Positions 14,823-22,967 of a stretch of DNA of 27,791 nucleotides are shown piece by piece. The stretch's first letter is position 1; each line of letters begins with the position of its first letter. Under the pieces are notes generated by a model. The model saw nothing but the letters and a program-made list of their open reading frames with translations, was not told where the DNA came from and did not search any database. The stretch is from a virus: positions 1 to 27,791 of IMG/VR virus record IMGVR_UViG_3300025085_000140, one strand, 5' to 3'. Both the position numbers and the translations under genes were made by a program.

Positions 14823-15827
14823 ATGGATTTTCTTAAAGAGATCATCAAAGAAATTGGAGATGACTATACTCAGCTTGCCAAAGATATTGACGATTCTGAA
14901 ACTTATGTGGACACGGGTTCTTACATTTTTAATTCACTGGTCTCAGGTAGCGTATTTGGTGGTGTTTCTGGGAATAAGATTACTGCCATTGCTGGTGAGT
15001 CTTCTACTGGGAAGACTTTCTTTAGCCTCGCTGTCGTTCAAAATTTCCTTGACACTAATCCTGATGGGTATTGTCTCTATTTTGACACTGAGGCAGCAAT
15101 TAATAAGTCTCTTCTTGAGAGCCGTGGACTACCTCTTGATCGCTTGGTAGTTGTCAATGTTGTAACTATCGAAGAGTTTCGTAGTAAAGCATTGAGAGCA
15201 GTTGATTTGTATCTAAAGAAACCTGAAGGAGAGCGCAAACCATGTATGTTTGTATTAGATTCTCTCGGTATGCTTTCAACTGAGAAAGAGATCCGTGATG
15301 CTTTGGATGAAAAGCAAGTTCGTGATATGACAAAATCACAACTGGTTAAAGGTGCCTTCAGAATGTTGACATTGAAACTAGGACAGGCTAAAATACCTAT
15401 GATTGTTACCAACCATACTTACGATGTCATTGGCGCATATGTACCTACAAAAGAAATGGGAGGAGGTAGTGGACTCAAGTATGCAGCAAGTACAATCATC
15501 TATCTCAGCAAGAAGAAAGAGAAGGATGGAACAGAAGTCATCGGAAACCTTATCAAGGCTAAGACTCACAAGTCTCGTTTAAGCAAGGAGAACAAGGACG
15601 CCACTATTCGTTTATACTATGATGAGCGTGGACTTGATCGTCATTATGGATTGCTTGAATTAGGAGAACTTGGAGGTCTCTGGAAGAATGTTGCAGGTCG
15701 TTATGAGATCGATGGTAAGAAAGTCTATGCCAAGCAAGTTTACAAGGAACCTGAGAAGTATTTTACTGAAGAAGTGATGCAACAACTTGACGAGATTGCT
15801 CGTAAAGAATTTAGCTATGGTGAATGA
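14823..15827 (+). CDS. uvsX: UvsX RecA-like recombinase
   Basis: A 334-aa strand-exchange protein that coats single-stranded DNA and drives recombination-dependent replication and repair. Walker A GESSTGKT is at 58-65, Walker B FVLDSLG at 143-149, and an EMGGGSGLKYAASTI stretch typical of UvsX follows the IPMIVTNHTYD strand. T4 UvsX is about 390 aa, so the C-terminal part is shorter here. ATGGAG (14813-14818) may serve as a weak Shine-Dalgarno. It starts right after the stop of the 55-aa ORF and overlaps gp41. Confidence 0.95.
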   Translation: MDFLKEIIKEIGDDYTQLAKDIDDSETYVDTGSYIFNSLVSGSVFGGVSGNKITAIAGESSTGKTFFSLAVVQNFLDTNPDGYCLYFDTEAAINKSLLESRGLPLDRLVVVNVVTIEEFRSKALRAVDLYLKKPEGERKPCMFVLDSLGMLSTEKEIRDALDEKQVRDMTKSQLVKGAFRMLTLKLGQAKIPMIVTNHTYDVIGAYVPTKEMGGGSGLKYAASTIIYLSKKKEKDGTEVIGNLIKAKTHKSRLSKENKDATIRLYYDERGLDRHYGLLELGELGGLWKNVAGRYEIDGKKVYAKQVYKEPEKYFTEEVMQQLDEIARKEFSYGE

Positions 15828-17203
15828 TGAGTGACAGGATTGAACTGACTATTCTAAGAAACCTCATTCACGATGAAGAGTTTCTTAGAAAGGTTCTACC
15901 ATTTATAGAACCTGATTATTTTGATGAGCGCAATGAAAGACTTGTTTTTGAGGAGATCAGTTCCTTTGTCAATCTATACGATAGGATTCTAACACCAGAA
16001 ATCCTTAATATTGAAGTACAAAATCGTAGTGATATCTCTGAATCTGAATGTAAAGATGCTCTAACCTTAGTGGAAGTATTGACTGAGAGTGAAACTCATA
16101 CTCAGTGGTTGTTAGATGCTACTGAAAAGTGGTGTCGCGACCGGGCAATTTATTTGGCACTGATGGAGTCTATTCAGATTGCAGACGGTAAAGATACTGA
16201 AAAGACCAGAGATTCTATCCCTGGTATTATGCAAGATGCCCTTGCGGTTTCTTTTGATAATCATATTGGTCATGATTATCTCCAAGATTATGAAGCAAGA
16301 TACGACTTTTATCATAAAGACGAATCAAAGATCCCATTCGATCTTGAATATTTTAATAAGATTACGAAAGGAGGTATGCCCAATAAGACACTTACCATTG
16401 CTCTAGCTGGTACTGGTGTTGGTAAATCTCTTTTTATGTGTCATTTAGCAAGTTCAGTTTTATTGCAGGGCAAAAATGTTTTATACATTACAATGGAGAT
16501 GTCAGAGGAAAAAATTGCTGAAAGAATTGACGCTAACCTTTTAGATGTTAATATCAGAGACTTGACAGAGTTACCTCGTCAGTTATTCGAGACAAAAGTA
16601 TCTAAAGTTGCTGCAAAAACTCAGGGCACTCTTATAATTAAAGAGTATCCAACAGCTAGTGCCCACAGTGGACATTTTAAATCTCTGCTCAACGATCTGG
16701 CACTTAAGAAATCTTTTCGCCCTGATATTATTTTCATTGACTACCTTAATATTTGTGCTTCCGCTAGGTATCGCGGAGCTATCGGCGTCAACTCTTATAG
16801 CTATATCAAGGCTATTGCTGAAGAACTTAGAGGATTGGCTGTCGAAGCCCAGGTCCCTATCGTTTCTGCCACCCAGACCACTCGTTCTGGTTATAGTAGC
16901 AGTGATGTTGACATTACTGACACTAGCGAGTCCTTTGGCCTCCCTGCTACTGCTGATCTTATGTTTGCCCTTATTTCATCTGAAGATCTTGAAGGACTCG
17001 GGCAGATCATGGTGAAGCAATTGAAGAATAGATACGGTGATCCGACTATGAATAAGAGATTTGTTATTGGTATTGACAGATCGAAGATGAGGCTGTATGA
17101 TTGTGAACAAAGCGAAGGTGGATCTCTCCATGGCGATGGCGATGATACTAAAGAAGAAACTTTTGTAAAAGAAAACAAATTTCAGGGGTTTAAATTTGAT
17201 TAA
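15824..17203 (+). CDS. 41: DnaB-like replicative helicase gp41
   Basis: A 459-aa hexameric 5'-3' helicase, close to T4 gp41 (475 aa). Walker A AGTGVGKS is at 195-202, ITMEMSEE lies in the position of the DnaB H1a motif, Walker B FIDYLNI has Asp306, and ATQTTRSGY is a sensor-type H3 motif. The N-terminal 130 residues are helical, as in the DnaB N-domain. It works with primase gp61, encoded about 8 kb downstream here. Two ATGs (15824 and 15827) are adjacent; the first overlaps the uvsX stop. Its end overlaps the next gene by 8 bases. Confidence 0.96.
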   Translation: MMSDRIELTILRNLIHDEEFLRKVLPFIEPDYFDERNERLVFEEISSFVNLYDRILTPEILNIEVQNRSDISESECKDALTLVEVLTESETHTQWLLDATEKWCRDRAIYLALMESIQIADGKDTEKTRDSIPGIMQDALAVSFDNHIGHDYLQDYEARYDFYHKDESKIPFDLEYFNKITKGGMPNKTLTIALAGTGVGKSLFMCHLASSVLLQGKNVLYITMEMSEEKIAERIDANLLDVNIRDLTELPRQLFETKVSKVAAKTQGTLIIKEYPTASAHSGHFKSLLNDLALKKSFRPDIIFIDYLNICASARYRGAIGVNSYSYIKAIAEELRGLAVEAQVPIVSATQTTRSGYSSSDVDITDTSESFGLPATADLMFALISSEDLEGLGQIMVKQLKNRYGDPTMNKRFVIGIDRSKMRLYDCEQSEGGSLHGDGDDTKEETFVKENKFQGFKFD

Positions 17204-18056
17204 ATCAGCAACAAAAATATGGAATGATATTTCTCAAATCAATAATCTTGAATTTGAATACCATCTCTTGCCTGGTGGGGTTGCAATCCTTACTGCAAGA
17301 GATGTCTTCCAGTATCCTGATAAAGTTTATGATTTTATTTCTGAGTTAGATTACTGGGAAACTCAGCACTTTAGTGATACTGATATCATTCGTCCTGGAC
17401 TAACTCATCAGTTTGCTCCTGGACTTTTCAGTATGCTTGGTAGTGGTTTTAACCAAAGAATGAAAAAAATCTTTGGAGTTTCTGAATTGAGTACATTAGA
17501 TATGTACATTCAATCCACGAAAGGTGATATGACTTTAGATGTTACTGGCGGATTATGCTGCTATCCGCATATTGATTCGGCAGTAATGGATTCTAATGAA
17601 GAAGATCTTCCTCATATTGTTTCAAACCTCAATCTTTCAAAAAGTTCTGATCCTGTAAAGACCGGATTCTGGTCCTTTAGGGGTAAGAGTAATGTTCTAG
17701 AGTTTAATAGAGACGATAAGAATGCATTCAATAATTTTTATGATCGGCATGAAGATGTGACTACTTCCGAATGGTTTCAAATTCAGGATTACGAAGACTT
17801 TAAATTTGAAAGTTCTATTGAAATGATGTATAATAGTCTTGTAGTCTATAGTACGGGAACAATTCACAATCCGTACATCAAACCTAATTGGTTTGCTGAT
17901 AATGATAGGTTAGTGTTATCAACTTTTTTCTCTGTAGATCCAGAGAGATTAAACTTTGAAGAAAAAGATGTCGATGTTGTTTCCTACACATGGGAACATT
18001 TCAAGCTAGATACACTATTCAACTATCACCCACAACAAACAGCACCGCAATTTTAA
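17196..18056 (+). CDS. 2OG-Fe(II)-oxygenase-like protein (DUF6445-like)
   Basis: A 286-aa protein with a likely cupin/2OG-oxygenase core. CCYPHIDSAVM has the HxD pair His125/Asp127, YSTGTIHNPYI has the distal His224, and DNDRLVLSTFF has Arg238 for 2-oxoglutarate. This pattern is like DUF6445, though I cannot confirm the family. The start is a TTG at 17196 with the gp41 end overlapping it; AGGGG (17184-17188) stands 7 bases before, and no ATG occurs in the first 79 residues. The substrate is unknown. Confidence 0.65.
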   Translation: MIKSATKIWNDISQINNLEFEYHLLPGGVAILTARDVFQYPDKVYDFISELDYWETQHFSDTDIIRPGLTHQFAPGLFSMLGSGFNQRMKKIFGVSELSTLDMYIQSTKGDMTLDVTGGLCCYPHIDSAVMDSNEEDLPHIVSNLNLSKSSDPVKTGFWSFRGKSNVLEFNRDDKNAFNNFYDRHEDVTTSEWFQIQDYEDFKFESSIEMMYNSLVVYSTGTIHNPYIKPNWFADNDRLVLSTFFSVDPERLNFEEKDVDVVSYTWEHFKLDTLFNYHPQQTAPQF

Positions 18057-18058
18057 TC

Positions 18059-18724
18059 ATGCCTACTTATTCAAGCGCAATCGCTGATGCGACACCGGAT
18101 CCTCAGCGTCCTACTACTGCTACTCCCCCTCGCCGTCCTAGGGCTAAAGAGTTTTGGGAAGCAGAACCCGGCGATCCTGGTACTGAAGGATGGTCTGATA
18201 ACCCAGAAGATCGTACTGGACCCCAGCTAGGTAATCCTACTAATCCTCAACCACCAGTTGTTGCTACTCCTCCTGCTCCACCAGCAGCACCAGTCATGCC
18301 AGTAGTTTTGACTTCTCCTCAAAATACTCCTAAAGATGGTTATCTTGAGTTTGTTAATCAAGTAACTAGTGCTCCATCTAAGGATCCTGCACAGTTTATT
18401 GCTCGTGTTGCTGCACTTCAAGCAGGTGGATGTGAGATCCAGCGTCTTCTAACTGCTGCTGTAGGTATCTCTGCTGAAGGTGGTGAGTTCATGGAGATTG
18501 TTAAGAAGATTATTTTTCAAGGCAAGCCCTGGGAAGAAGATAATATTGAGCACCTGAAGATTGAACTGGGTGATGTTATGTGGTATGTTGCTCAGGCATG
18601 CATGGCACTTGATATTTCTTTGGAAGAAGTTCTCGACCGTAATATTGATAAACTGTCGAAGCGTTATCCATCAGGAACTTTTGATGCTTACTATTCAGAA
18701 AATCGTCAGAAAGGTGACCGGTAA
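18059..18724 (+). CDS. mazG: MazG-like nucleotide pyrophosphohydrolase with Pro-rich N-terminus
   Basis: A 221-aa protein. The C-terminal domain (about 95-221) carries the MazG signature: EGGE (140-143, ExxE) and ELGD (169-172, ExxD) with VMWYVAQACMAL. These acidic residues bind Mg and the enzyme cleaves nucleoside triphosphates to monophosphates; as I recall, a cyanophage MazG prefers dGTP and dCTP. Residues 1-93 are a low-complexity Pro/Thr/Ala-rich extension (such as PPVVATPPAPPAAPVMPVV) not usual for phage MazG. An internal Met80 could start a more typical protein. The ATG follows the previous stop by two bases and the stop overlaps the next ATG. Confidence 0.85.
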   Translation: MPTYSSAIADATPDPQRPTTATPPRRPRAKEFWEAEPGDPGTEGWSDNPEDRTGPQLGNPTNPQPPVVATPPAPPAAPVMPVVLTSPQNTPKDGYLEFVNQVTSAPSKDPAQFIARVAALQAGGCEIQRLLTAAVGISAEGGEFMEIVKKIIFQGKPWEEDNIEHLKIELGDVMWYVAQACMALDISLEEVLDRNIDKLSKRYPSGTFDAYYSENRQKGDR

Positions 18725-18882
18725 TGTCTAAGAGAACCTTTAACAATAAGGGTGGACAAACTTGGGAGTGGGAAGAAACTCCTGAAGTAGCAGCTGCAAT
18801 TGCTGCTCTTCATCAAAGCATTCGTTCTCGCAAATTAAAAGAAGAGGATGATAAACTAGGTTACGATACTAGTGGCAAATAA
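18724..18882 (+). CDS. Small hypothetical protein (52 aa)
   Basis: The ATG at 18724 shares an A with the mazG stop (TAATG), and the frame ends with TAA at 18880-18882, which shares its last A with the following ATG. The protein begins MSKRTFNNKGGQTWEWEETP, then an Ala/Leu helix and a charged tail (KLKEEDDKLGYDTSGK). It is soluble and of unknown function. Tight coupling on both sides supports it. Confidence 0.68.
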   Translation: MSKRTFNNKGGQTWEWEETPEVAAAIAALHQSIRSRKLKEEDDKLGYDTSGK

Positions 18883-19076
18883 TGTATAGTCTCTGGATCC
18901 ACCTACGAGCATTCTTTTCTGTTGTAGTGGTGAGTTGTGCTCACCCTGTCAACTGGGAGCAGTGTGTTCGTGTGGACCAGTGGCTTTTGCCAGAACTTAA
19001 ACAAGGATACGAATTGTGGACAGGGAAGACAATCCCGTACCAATCTGAAAAGGACTATCTAAATAAGAGGGAGTAG
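18882..19076 (+). CDS. Small hypothetical protein with N-terminal hydrophobic segment
   Basis: A 64-aa protein, MYSLWIHLRAFFSVVVVSCA at the start. The stretch LRAFFSVVVVSCA is hydrophobic after a positive residue and could be a signal peptide or membrane anchor; VVSC is only a loose lipobox. The rest is soluble with paired Cys (C19, C28). The stop TAG (19074-19076) lies inside the terminator hairpin. Function is unknown. Confidence 0.6.
   Translation: MYSLWIHLRAFFSVVVVSCAHPVNWEQCVRVDQWLLPELKQGYELWTGKTIPYQSEKDYLNKRE
19058..19065 (+). promoter_or_regulatory. Late-promoter-like box (TCTAAATA)
   Basis: This has 7 of 8 matches to TATAAATA, 27 bases before the ATG at 19092. Its predicted start lies at or within the hairpin at 19068. 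It is inside the coding end of the previous ORF, so evidence is modest. Confidence 0.3.
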
Positions 19077-19090
19077 TACTCCCTTTTTTT
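19068..19090 (+). terminator. Intrinsic terminator overlapping a stop codon
   Basis: A 7-bp stem, AGGGAGT (19068-19074) with ACTCCCT (19078-19084), encloses a 3-base loop and is followed by T at 19084-19090. It contains the upstream stop codon and ends one base before the next ATG. It separates the early gp43-mazG run from the virion-type block. Confidence 0.85.
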
Positions 19091-19091
19091 A

Positions 19092-20426
19092 ATGGCTGAA
19101 CCGTCTGAAGGATTTTTTGCAGGTTGTGCTTTATGCACTAATCAAGAAATGGATGCTGCTGTCAAAGATGAGACCAGTCTCCAAAACTTTTACAATACGA
19201 TGTACCAGAGGTACATGAGTAATGGAGTTATTGGTGCCGGTAATGTAAAAAAAGATTTTGAGAAAGCAGTTACTCTGGGGCCTTCTGTAAAAAAAGATAA
19301 GTTTTATTCTGATCTTGTTGTAGGTATCTCTGCAGTAAAAGCAGTAAGATCTTTTCTTGCTACAAATTCTGCAATGAAGGGTATATCTGGGAATGCAACT
19401 CCTAATGCGGTATACTTAACAGGTACACAATGGCCTAAAGAAGTTCAGCAATTTAAGTTTGCTGCTTTTGGTATGGCAGACTTTAACTCTTCTGATTTGA
19501 TTCTTCAGTATGGATCTAATTATGTTGGGGTATCTCTAAAGAAAAAACCAAAAGGAACTGCACCGGACCCGACTCTAATTAATAAAGCATTTGATACTGT
19601 ATTGAATGGATCTCAATTTGCTCCTATCAAGGCACAGTTGCAGCAAGCCAGACAGCAGTTTTTTGCTGGAGTAATTAGGGATGCATTAACTACCGGTCCT
19701 TTAGTTGGACTTGCTCAACTTCCTGATGGATCTAATCCTAGAAATGCTGCACCAGAAAAACTTTGGAGCACTAGAATTGGTATCTATAAAAATGGTAAGA
19801 TACAAACAGTTCCATTAATTAATCTGAAAGATGTTTCTGCTGTTGGTGATCCAACTCTATTGAATAGTAAAGAAGTTGATAGAAAGACCACAAATGCCAT
19901 GCGTGATTATGTAAACGCGAGGCTTGGTAAAGTTGGTAATCAACCCAACAGTTTATATAAACAGTTTCTAACTATTATTAAGAGAAACCAGCAATTGTTT
20001 GCTGATACTTTAATCAATCTTATCCTTAAGAAACAACTGATGGATGAGATGAGTGAGTATACTAGAAGTGACTTTGAATTTATCTTGACTACTGGAGTGG
20101 GACAGGTTACGATATCTAAGTCCAACGGTATGAATATTCAGGAAGGTAGTGGTACTTGTATTGGTATTGACAGTGTTGCACTTGCTCTTGCTTATCTTAG
20201 AAGACAACCTAAAACTATTGATATAGATACTGCGAAAACAGAGTCATCAAATGCGGCTAAGTTATTTTTCAAAGTTAGAGCAGGTACACTAGATCTCTTA
20301 GAACTTGAGTTAAGATATAAGGGTGACTTTAAATCTCAACCTCAGTTCCAAGCATTTCTTTCCCCCCAATTTAAATCCTTACTTAAGGGTGATTTTGGAA
20401 ACGCACGAAACATTATTTTTGGTTAA
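19092..20426 (+). CDS. Unknown protein, possible PD-(D/E)XK-like or virion protein
   Basis: A 444-aa protein that I do not recognise with certainty. It begins MAEPSEGFFAGCALCTNQEM (a Cys12-x2-Cys15 pair). Around 130-152, ADFNSSDLILQ then YVGVSLKKKP resembles a PD-(D/E)XK nuclease core: Asp135, a strand, then Ser148-x-Lys150. The rest is helical with Gln/Asn-rich parts. There is no signal or membrane segment. The position right after a terminator at the head of the virion-type block suggests late expression. The nuclease idea rests on one motif; a structural protein is as likely. Confidence 0.55.
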   Translation: MAEPSEGFFAGCALCTNQEMDAAVKDETSLQNFYNTMYQRYMSNGVIGAGNVKKDFEKAVTLGPSVKKDKFYSDLVVGISAVKAVRSFLATNSAMKGISGNATPNAVYLTGTQWPKEVQQFKFAAFGMADFNSSDLILQYGSNYVGVSLKKKPKGTAPDPTLINKAFDTVLNGSQFAPIKAQLQQARQQFFAGVIRDALTTGPLVGLAQLPDGSNPRNAAPEKLWSTRIGIYKNGKIQTVPLINLKDVSAVGDPTLLNSKEVDRKTTNAMRDYVNARLGKVGNQPNSLYKQFLTIIKRNQQLFADTLINLILKKQLMDEMSEYTRSDFEFILTTGVGQVTISKSNGMNIQEGSGTCIGIDSVALALAYLRRQPKTIDIDTAKTESSNAAKLFFKVRAGTLDLLELELRYKGDFKSQPQFQAFLSPQFKSLLKGDFGNARNIIFG

Positions 20427-21032
20427 ATGTACACTGATTTATTTCCCAGTAGAATTTTTAAATATCATTTAGATCTTCCTGACCTGAGACAAAATATGTT
20501 AGACAGGTATAACTCCTGGTCTAATCATTCATCAAATGAGACTCCTGATGGTTGGAGTTGTGATTGTAGAACAGAGTTTCAGGGTGCATTCCCTCTCGAA
20601 AATAGGGATCATTATACTCAAATTTTGAGAGAATGGTCAAGAGAAATGGGACTACTTGATCGTCCCTACATCGATGAGATCTGGATGAATGCATATGAGC
20701 AACAGCAGTTTCAAGAATCTCATACTCATTTGCCAGGATTCTTTTCCGGGATTCATTACATAATGTTTGATTCCGAAGAGCATGAAGCTACTACATTTCA
20801 AAACCCACAAGACAATATTCATTCTTTTATGTTCGATGAAAGTTTTCTAGATAAAGATATTAACGAATACCTACACGAAAACCATACTCCTAAAGTTGTA
20901 GAGGGTGATATTATTTTATTTCCATCTCATCTGAAGCATTTTGTTAAAAGAAATAATAGTAAAAAACTTCGTATGACTATATCCTTTAACATAAATAGAA
21001 TTGCTGAGTCTACACGACGGGTGTTTGCGTAA
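20427..21032 (+). CDS. 2OG-Fe(II) oxygenase-like protein (TIGR02466-like)
   Basis: A 201-aa protein. SHTHLPGFFSGIHYIMF (99-115 region) has His99 and His101 as candidate iron ligands. GDIILFPSHLKHFV has the distal His171, and LRMTISFNINR has Arg182 for 2-oxoglutarate. This is the same layout as the protein at 3167-3757. Its ATG begins directly after the previous stop. Substrate is unknown. Its last codons contain a late-promoter-like box for the next gene. Confidence 0.72.
   Translation: MYTDLFPSRIFKYHLDLPDLRQNMLDRYNSWSNHSSNETPDGWSCDCRTEFQGAFPLENRDHYTQILREWSREMGLLDRPYIDEIWMNAYEQQQFQESHTHLPGFFSGIHYIMFDSEEHEATTFQNPQDNIHSFMFDESFLDKDINEYLHENHTPKVVEGDIILFPSHLKHFVKRNNSKKLRMTISFNINRIAESTRRVFA
20990..20997 (+). 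promoter_or_regulatory. Late-promoter-like box (CATAAATA)
   Basis: This has 7 of 8 matches to TATAAATA, 38 bases before the ATG at 21035, within the end of the preceding gene. It fits late expression of the NMNAT-like gene. Confidence 0.4.
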
Positions 21033-21034
21033 TA

Positions 21035-22231
21035 ATGAAGAATTTTTTTCAATTCTTAACTGAAGCACAGACTAACGCAGCAAAGCAAGCTAAGAAGCTT
21101 GGATTAAAAGGTGATGGACATGGATCATGGATTGATCCAGCTGGAAAGATTGTTGGTAGAACTATAGAAGGTGAGTTAGTTTTCTCTAGTGGTAGGAAAC
21201 CATCACAAGAATCTGATCCAGAAAGACCTGGAAGAGCCGCAAGAGCTTTACCTCCAGAAAATCCTCCTCCTTCAGCACAACAAAGTGGTGGAGTTGGTGA
21301 ACCTGAAGAGCAGGAAGAGGTAGAAAAAACTCGCGGTACTGTTACTATTGGATTTGGTAGATTCAATCCTCCTACAGCAGGTCACGAAAAATTACTTGAT
21401 ACTATTAAAGATACTGCAGAGAATGGGCAGTACATGGTATACCCATCTCACTCAGTAGATCCACAGAAAAATCCTCTTGATTCTGAGACTAAAGTTCTCT
21501 TTATGAAGAAGATGTTCCCTGTGCATGCGAACGCAATCATATACGATCCTGCCGTTCGTACTATACTAGATGCAATGAAGCAAGCTGATGTCGAAGGATA
21601 TAGTAGCGTCAACATCGTGGTTGGTGCTGATAGACAAAAAGAGTTTGAGGGGCTCGCGAACAAATACAACGGGCAACTCTATAATTTTGATGCGATTAAT
21701 GTCATCTCTGCAGGAGAACGGGATCCCGATGCTGAAGGGGTGGAGGGCATGTCTGCTTCCAAATTACGAGCCTTAGCTGCTGATGGTGACTTTGATTCTT
21801 TTAAGAAAGGATTACCTAAGGCTGCTAAAGGAATGATTGCTCGGGAACTGTTTAATACCGTTCAGAGATCTATGAGTGCTGCAGCTGTAACAGAAGGCAT
21901 AGAAATGTGGCAAATTGCTCCTAAGTATGATGTAAAAACTCTTAGAGAGAATTATGTTAATGGTAGACTGTTTGGTATGGGATCCCTTGTAGAGTCTTTA
22001 AATACCGGACTAGTTGGTAGAATTATTAGACGCGGTGCAAATCATGTAATCGCTGTTACATCTGAAGGCATTATGTTCAAATCTTGGATTAGAGATTTGA
22101 CTGAATATGTTTCTCGTATTCCTTCTGGTGTTCCCGCAAGTAAAAGAGAAATCGGTACAGATTCCTATAGAGAGTATGTTCAAAAACTTACTCCTTTAGA
22201 GAAGGTAAAGTCATTTATAAATAGAAGTTAG
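21035..22231 (+). CDS. NMNAT/cytidylyltransferase-like protein with capsid-targeting-like N-terminus
   Basis: A 398-aa protein in four parts. (1) N-terminus MKNFFQFLTEA resembles the T4 internal-protein capsid-targeting peptide (MKTYQEFIAEA in my memory), with a LxE-Ala gp21 protease site at 8-11. (2) A short module KLGLKGDGHGSWIDPAGKIV and a Pro/Glu-rich linker (55-98). (3) A nucleotidyltransferase domain with GRFNPPTAGH (108-117, TxGH motif), VGADR (196-200) and GMSASKLRA (239-247). (4) A C-terminal domain containing GLVGRIIRRGANHVIAVTSE, which looks like an SH3/KOW-type barrel. NMNAT enzymes join NMN and ATP to NAD. If the targeting signal works, the enzyme is packaged in the head. Confidence 0.75.
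   Translation: MKNFFQFLTEAQTNAAKQAKKLGLKGDGHGSWIDPAGKIVGRTIEGELVFSSGRKPSQESDPERPGRAARALPPENPPPSAQQSGGVGEPEEQEEVEKTRGTVTIGFGRFNPPTAGHEKLLDTIKDTAENGQYMVYPSHSVDPQKNPLDSETKVLFMKKMFPVHANAIIYDPAVRTILDAMKQADVEGYSSVNIVVGADRQKEFEGLANKYNGQLYNFDAINVISAGERDPDAEGVEGMSASKLRALAADGDFDSFKKGLPKAAKGMIARELFNTVQRSMSAAAVTEGIEMWQIAPKYDVKTLRENYVNGRLFGMGSLVESLNTGLVGRIIRRGANHVIAVTSEGIMFKSWIRDLTEYVSRIPSGVPASKREIGTDSYREYVQKLTPLEKVKSFINRS
22216..22223 (+). promoter_or_regulatory. Late promoter box (TATAAATA)
   Basis: A perfect match to the T4-type late promoter, in the last codons of the NMNAT-like gene and 33 bases before the ATG at 22256. Transcription would start near 22229. Confidence 0.6.
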
Positions 22232-22255
22232 GAGACCGCTGAGTATTCAGGATCG

Positions 22256-22936
22256 ATGACAAATTTTATTGCAGATAGCGCCGACCAGATCGTGCTTAAT
22301 AGCATGGCAAATGTTTTTATGGAAAAACTTGATCCTGTCGGTAAAGAAGATTCTGATATTGACAATGATGGGGATTCTGATAAGTCTGATTCTTATTTGA
22401 GAAATCGTCGCAAAAATGTTGGCGCTGCTATTGCTGCTGACAAGGCTAAGAAAGTAAAGAAGGAAGAGATTGAAGTTTCTCTTCGTGGAAAAGTTGGAGA
22501 ATTAACTGAAAAAAAGCTCTACAAGTCTGAGAAAGCTACCAACTCAGACGAAAAAGAAGTAGAGATTACCGAGAAGTCTGTAAAAAATAAAGTAACTATT
22601 AACCCTGACATTCAAGAAGGTAAGAAAGGTCTCTGGGATAATATCCATGCCAAGCGTAAGCGTGGCGAAAAACCTGCTAAGAAAGGTGATAAGGATTATC
22701 CTAAAACATTGAATGTTGAGGAAACTGAAGATTCTTTGAGAGACCGTCGCATGGAGCGTGGCGGAGTTGACGGCAACAACCGTTACAATAAGGCACCAGG
22801 TAAACCTAATACCTTTGGCAAGAAGAAGCGTTCTTCTGATGGACCTTCTGCCATGGATGTTGTGAAAGCAAAGATCCGTGCTAAGTATGGTGATAAAGCA
22901 ATCGTGGATACTAAGAAGAAAAAGGAAAAAGATTGA
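22256..22936 (+). CDS. Charged modular protein, possible head or scaffold component
   Basis: A 226-aa, strongly charged Lys/Glu/Asp-rich protein with little hydrophobic core. DIDNDGDSDKSDSYL (about 34-48) is an EF-hand/dockerin-like calcium-loop motif, followed by RNRRKNVGAAI. GLWDNIHAKRKRGEKPAKKG and DKDYPKTLNV form a second module that I recall from other cyanophage virion-type proteins. The C-terminus is basic (KKKKEKD). No enzyme motif is seen. A perfect late promoter box upstream supports a late, virion-related role. Function is not assignable. Confidence 0.6.
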   Translation: MTNFIADSADQIVLNSMANVFMEKLDPVGKEDSDIDNDGDSDKSDSYLRNRRKNVGAAIAADKAKKVKKEEIEVSLRGKVGELTEKKLYKSEKATNSDEKEVEITEKSVKNKVTINPDIQEGKKGLWDNIHAKRKRGEKPAKKGDKDYPKTLNVEETEDSLRDRRMERGGVDGNNRYNKAPGKPNTFGKKKRSSDGPSAMDVVKAKIRAKYGDKAIVDTKKKKEKD

Positions 22937-22945
22937 GCCTATATA

Positions 22946-22963
22946 AAAGAAGTTCGCTTCTTT
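22946..22963 (+). other. UUCG-tetraloop hairpin before a start codon
   Basis: AAAGAAG (22946-22952) pairs with CTTCTTT (22957-22963) around TTCG, a perfect 7-bp stem. It ends 4 bases before the ATG at 22968. The closing pair is G-C rather than C-G, so the loop is less stable than the one at 11025. It could affect initiation or mark an mRNA end. Confidence 0.6.
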
Positions 22964-22967
22964 AATA

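Noticed and set aside
17990-18058. Earlier start for the MazG gene
   Set aside because: It would overlap the previous gene by 67 bases; the ATG at 18059 follows the stop by two bases.
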